A DNA stretch of 33,898 bases from Thermoanaerobacterales bacterium UBA4880 (GTDB lineage: Bacteria > Bacillota > Thermoanaerobacteria > Thermoanaerobacterales > UBA4877). This document shows positions 31,385 to 33,898 of the stretch, in pieces (position 1 is the first letter of the stretch; each line of letters begins with the position of its first letter). The notes under the pieces were generated by a model. The model was not told the origin of the DNA. It saw nothing but the letters and a program-made list of their open reading frames with translations, and made no database searches. The position numbers were made by a program, and so were the translations under genes. The stretch spans positions 77,692-111,589 of the forward strand of contig DHDI01000010.1 of NCBI GenBank assembly GCA_002399285.1. Reading direction: 5' to 3'.

Positions 31385-32785
31385 ATGTTTGATTATGCTG
31401 AAAAAGTTCTTGGCAAGGCCATAGTGAGTCAGGGCTTAAAATATGTTTCCGGCAATCCGGAGGAAAACCTGCCCAAGATATTAAGCTTAGGCGAAAAGAT
31501 AGCCAAGAGGCCGTCGGATAAGGAAACCGTGGAAAAGGTAAAGGCCCAGGTGGAGGATCCCAACAGCAATTGGCATCAGTTTGCAATAACTTTGCTTACA
31601 AGGATCGATCCTAATATAAGGCAGAAGACGGCGGGAAACTTCTTTGTGGACGCATGTCTGCTGGGGAATCCAAAACAGAATGAGCTGTCGGAGAAATATG
31701 ACATAAACGTTCCGTGGGCCATACTTATAGATCCTACGGCCGCATGCAACTTGAAGTGCGTTGGATGCTGGGCTGGTGAATATAATAAGAAGGATGCTCT
31801 GGACTATGATACGCTGAACAGAGTGATCGGCGAGGCCGAGAGCTTGGGCATATTCTTCACCATATTCTCGGGCGGTGAGCCGACCGTGAGGAAGGATGAC
31901 CTTGTAAAGCTTGCCGAAGCGCATCCCGATTCGGTTTTCCTGTCATTTACCAACGGCACCTTGATCGACGATGATTTTATTAAGGAAATAAAGAGAGTGG
32001 GTAACCTCGCGTTTGCGGTGAGCGTGGATGGTTTCAAAGAGACCACCAATGCAAGGCGCGGCGACAAGGTTTATGAGAGAGCGCTGGATGCCATGGAGAG
32101 GATGAGGGATGCCGGCGTGATCTTTGGCTACTCGACTATGTATATGAACGGGAACCTCGACGAGGTATCCTCCGATGAGTTTGTAGACCTAATGGTAGAA
32201 AAGGGATGCCTGTTCGGCTGGTATTTTACCTACGTACCGGTCGGAAGGGATTCGAACCCCTCCATGATGGCTACTCCTGAGGAGAGGGCTCAGATGTATA
32301 AGAGGATAAATGAGATCAGAAGTACAAAGCCGCTGTTTGCAATAGATTTCTGGAATGACGGTGAATTTGCCCACGGATGTATTGCCGGAGGCAGAAGATA
32401 TCTTCACATAAACGCCAACGGCGACGTTGAGCCATGTGCTTTTGTGCATTACGCAACATGCAATATAAAGAATACTTCATTATTTGATGCTCTGAAGTCC
32501 CCGCTCATGATGGAATACAGAAGGCATCAGCCCTTCAATGAGAATATGCTTCGCCCGTGTCCGCTGATCGATAACCCGGAGGCAATGCAGGAAATGGTCC
32601 ATGCTTCCGGAGCACACTCGACCCAGATGGGCGAGCCTGAGGAAGTAGACGACTTTTATAACAAGATCAAACCCAACTCGGATAAATGGGCTAAGAAGGC
32701 CGGCGAGTTATGGGATAAGAGACAGGAAGAGATAAGCGAGGCGGCAAGGGCAAATGAGGAATCAGCCACAGGGGCTGAGAAATAA
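31385..32785 (+). CDS. Radical SAM enzyme with SPASM-like C-terminal cysteines
   Basis: This 466-residue enzyme has the SAM-cleaving [4Fe-4S] motif CNLKCVGC (C121, C125, C128), preceded by a 110-residue N-terminal helical domain. SGGEP (162-166) binds SAM. Later Cys residues C332, C351, C359 and C392 (GCIAGG, EPCAF, TCNI, RPCPL) fit an auxiliary cluster region. The tail is charged and helical. The substrate is not evident. No peptide precursor gene is seen, so RiPP maturation is not supported. Some radical SAM proteins of thermophilic Clostridia join lipid tails into membrane-spanning lipids, and membership in that group is an untested possibility. ATG 31385 follows AGGAGG. It is cotranscribed with the ArsR-type gene and ends at a terminator. 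Confidence 0.85.
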   Translation: MFDYAEKVLGKAIVSQGLKYVSGNPEENLPKILSLGEKIAKRPSDKETVEKVKAQVEDPNSNWHQFAITLLTRIDPNIRQKTAGNFFVDACLLGNPKQNELSEKYDINVPWAILIDPTAACNLKCVGCWAGEYNKKDALDYDTLNRVIGEAESLGIFFTIFSGGEPTVRKDDLVKLAEAHPDSVFLSFTNGTLIDDDFIKEIKRVGNLAFAVSVDGFKETTNARRGDKVYERALDAMERMRDAGVIFGYSTMYMNGNLDEVSSDEFVDLMVEKGCLFGWYFTYVPVGRDSNPSMMATPEERAQMYKRINEIRSTKPLFAIDFWNDGEFAHGCIAGGRRYLHINANGDVEPCAFVHYATCNIKNTSLFDALKSPLMMEYRRHQPFNENMLRPCPLIDNPEAMQEMVHASGAHSTQMGEPEEVDDFYNKIKPNSDKWAKKAGELWDKRQEEISEAARANEESATGAEK

Positions 32786-32815
32786 ATCTATATTCATCTA
32801 AGTTGAAGATGAACA

Positions 32816-32848
32816 GGGGCTGTGGCTTAAAACCGCAGCCCCTCTTTT
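32816..32848 (+). terminator. Intrinsic terminator after the radical SAM gene
   Basis: GGGGCTGTGG (32816-32825) pairs with CCGCAGCCCC (32833-32842), ten pairs with one G-T, loop CTTAAAA, followed by TCTTTT. Confidence 0.88.
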
Positions 32849-32856
32849 ATTGTAAT

Positions 32857-32884
32857 TTGACGGTATATGTTGTATTATTATGTT
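32857..32884 (+). promoter_or_regulatory. Likely promoter of the aminotransferase gene
   Basis: TTGACG (32857-32862) and TATGTT (32879-32884) with a 16-base spacer, immediately after the terminator. The start codon lies 23 bases downstream of the -10. Confidence 0.45.
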
Positions 32885-32906
32885 GTTAATCTAAGGAGGC
32901 GTTAAC

Positions 32907-33898
32907 TTGGAAAAAGAGATAACGGACAGCTTATATACTCTTGATGAAGCACTGAGCTTTAAAAAGAACAAGGTGGGAGAAAACTACAGTGAATATATAA
33001 ATTCCGCTTTTGTGCAGATGCTTTCGCTTCTGCAGTTTGATAAGCACTTCGTGAGGGCCAGCGGGGTCTCCGTATGGGATGAGGACGGCAATGAGTACTA
33101 TGATTTTTTAGGCGCATACGGGGCACTGAGTCTGGGACACAATCCTCCGGAGATATGGGAAGCGGTCAACAAGGTAAAGGACATGCCCAACCTGCTTCAG
33201 GCGGCCGTAAATAATCTGCCGGGCGCTCTGGCGCATAATCTGGCGGTGATCACGCCGGGGAAGCTTAAGAAGAGCTTCTTCTGCAACAGCGGAGCCGAGG
33301 CTGTCGAGGGAGCCCTCAAGCTGGCCAAGATCGCTTCGGGCAAGCACCGTATATTGTACTGCGAGGACTCCTTCCATGGCAAATCTATGGGAGCTCTTTC
33401 AGTGACCGGCAGGGAGAAATATCAAAAGCCGTTCCGGCCGCTTGTTCCCGACTGCGATGCGGTCCCCTACGGAGATCTTGAGCATCTGGAGGACAGGCTG
33501 AAGGAAGGCGGAGTCGCTGCATTCATCGTCGAGCCCGTTCAGGGAGAGGGCGGTATAATAATACCTCCGGAAGGATATCTCAAGGGAGTAAGGGAACTGT
33601 GCACCAAATATAACGCATACTTTATCGCGGATGAGGTCCAGACGGGATTCGGCAGGACCGGCAGGATGTTTGCCTGTGAGTATGAGGATGTGGCGCCGGA
33701 TATCATGTGCCTGGCAAAGTCGCTCGGCGGCGGCGTGGTGCCGATAGGCGCATATATAACTACCGATGAGATATGGAAGAAGGGCTATGGGACACAGGAG
33801 AAATGCATGCTCCATACCTCCACCTTCGGCGGGAACCAGGTGGCTATGGCGGCCGGCATTGCCGCGATAAAGACCATTTTGGATAATGACCTTCCTCA
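32907..33898 (+). CDS. Class-III (ornithine/putrescine-type) aminotransferase, 3' end outside window
   Basis: This PLP-dependent enzyme moves an amino group between an omega-amino donor (ornithine, putrescine or similar) and a 2-oxo acid. The frame is open to the window end (330 codons visible of an expected 400-460). Visible motifs are GHNPPEIWEAV, the PLP phosphate segment CNSGAEAVEGALKLAK (126-141), SFHGKSMGALSVTG, EPVQGEGG, the PLP ring-binding DEVQTGFGRTG (242-252) and Lys in LAKSLGGG (K271). The N-terminal extension before the core is about 45 residues, longer than in plain ornithine aminotransferases and like putrescine aminotransferases. The start is TTG 32907, seven bases after AAGGAGG (32893-32899). 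The exact substrate is uncertain. An ornithine-type activity would feed RocA encoded at 17105. Confidence 0.88.
   Translation, partial: MEKEITDSLYTLDEALSFKKNKVGENYSEYINSAFVQMLSLLQFDKHFVRASGVSVWDEDGNEYYDFLGAYGALSLGHNPPEIWEAVNKVKDMPNLLQAAVNNLPGALAHNLAVITPGKLKKSFFCNSGAEAVEGALKLAKIASGKHRILYCEDSFHGKSMGALSVTGREKYQKPFRPLVPDCDAVPYGDLEHLEDRLKEGGVAAFIVEPVQGEGGIIIPPEGYLKGVRELCTKYNAYFIADEVQTGFGRTGRMFACEYEDVAPDIMCLAKSLGGGVVPIGAYITTDEIWKKGYGTQEKCMLHTSTFGGNQVAMAAGIAAIKTILDNDLP

Noticed and set aside
31385..32785. Radical SAM gene as part of a RiPP (peptide natural product) cluster
   Set aside because: No short precursor peptide, RRE domain, protease or exporter gene lies next to it within the visible window.

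Overview
The window reads as chromosomal DNA from an anaerobic, Gram-positive-type Bacillota (class Clostridia). The reasons are the very strong GGAGG-type ribosome binding sites, frequent TTG starts, heavy use of ATA (Ile) and AGG/AGA (Arg) codons, Na+-coupled and flavin-based bifurcating energy metabolism, clostridial riboswitch classes, and a SipW/TasA/SLH cell-surface set. Genus cannot be fixed from the sequence alone. I see no tRNA, rRNA, CRISPR array, prophage or insertion sequence. Nearly all genes lie on the + strand.

Layout. (1) 1-2.66 kb: the 3' part of ftsH, a FlK-like hot-dog thioesterase and an orphan soluble histidine kinase. (2) 2.7-9.93 kb: one long operon from an extended -10 promoter, encoding split B12-dependent methylmalonyl-CoA mutase, its G-protein chaperone MeaB, the epimerase, and all four subunits of a Na+-pumping methylmalonyl-CoA decarboxylase. 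Together they interconvert succinyl-CoA and propionyl-CoA and couple decarboxylation to a sodium gradient. Biotin ligase birA, which would charge the biotin carrier, follows with dusB (10.1-12.04 kb). (3) 12.06-14.69 kb: a three-gene unit of an HTH regulator, a poorly understood Rossmann-like protein (often labelled quinate dehydrogenase), and a protein that by motif and active-site cysteine resembles cyanobacterial acyl-ACP reductase. (4) 14.69-18.65 kb: greA with a consensus promoter and a large leader hairpin, lysS, and rocA. (5) 18.8-24.2 kb: three flavin/Fe-S genes resembling the Sporomusa-type NADH/ferredoxin/NADP transhydrogenase (Stn), the last a 1033-residue fusion.

(6) 24.2-30.5 kb is the most striking part. 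Three c-di-GMP riboswitches lie within 1.35 kb. Two class-I (GEMM) aptamers in tandem precede a secreted transglutaminase-like protein, and one class-II aptamer with a terminator precedes a SipW-type signal peptidase, two TasA/camelysin-like fibre proteins, an SLH-anchored surface protein and a coiled-coil/proline-rich exported protein. This looks like a c-di-GMP-controlled extracellular fibre or biofilm matrix locus, in a different gene arrangement from Bacillus tapA-sipW-tasA.

(7) 30.5-33.9 kb: a small basic minus-strand protein, a divergent control region with several dyads, an ArsR-family regulator with an incomplete metal motif, a radical SAM enzyme, and the 5' part of a class-III aminotransferase cut by the window end.

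All functional statements rest on motif reading by eye. No database search or folding program was run.
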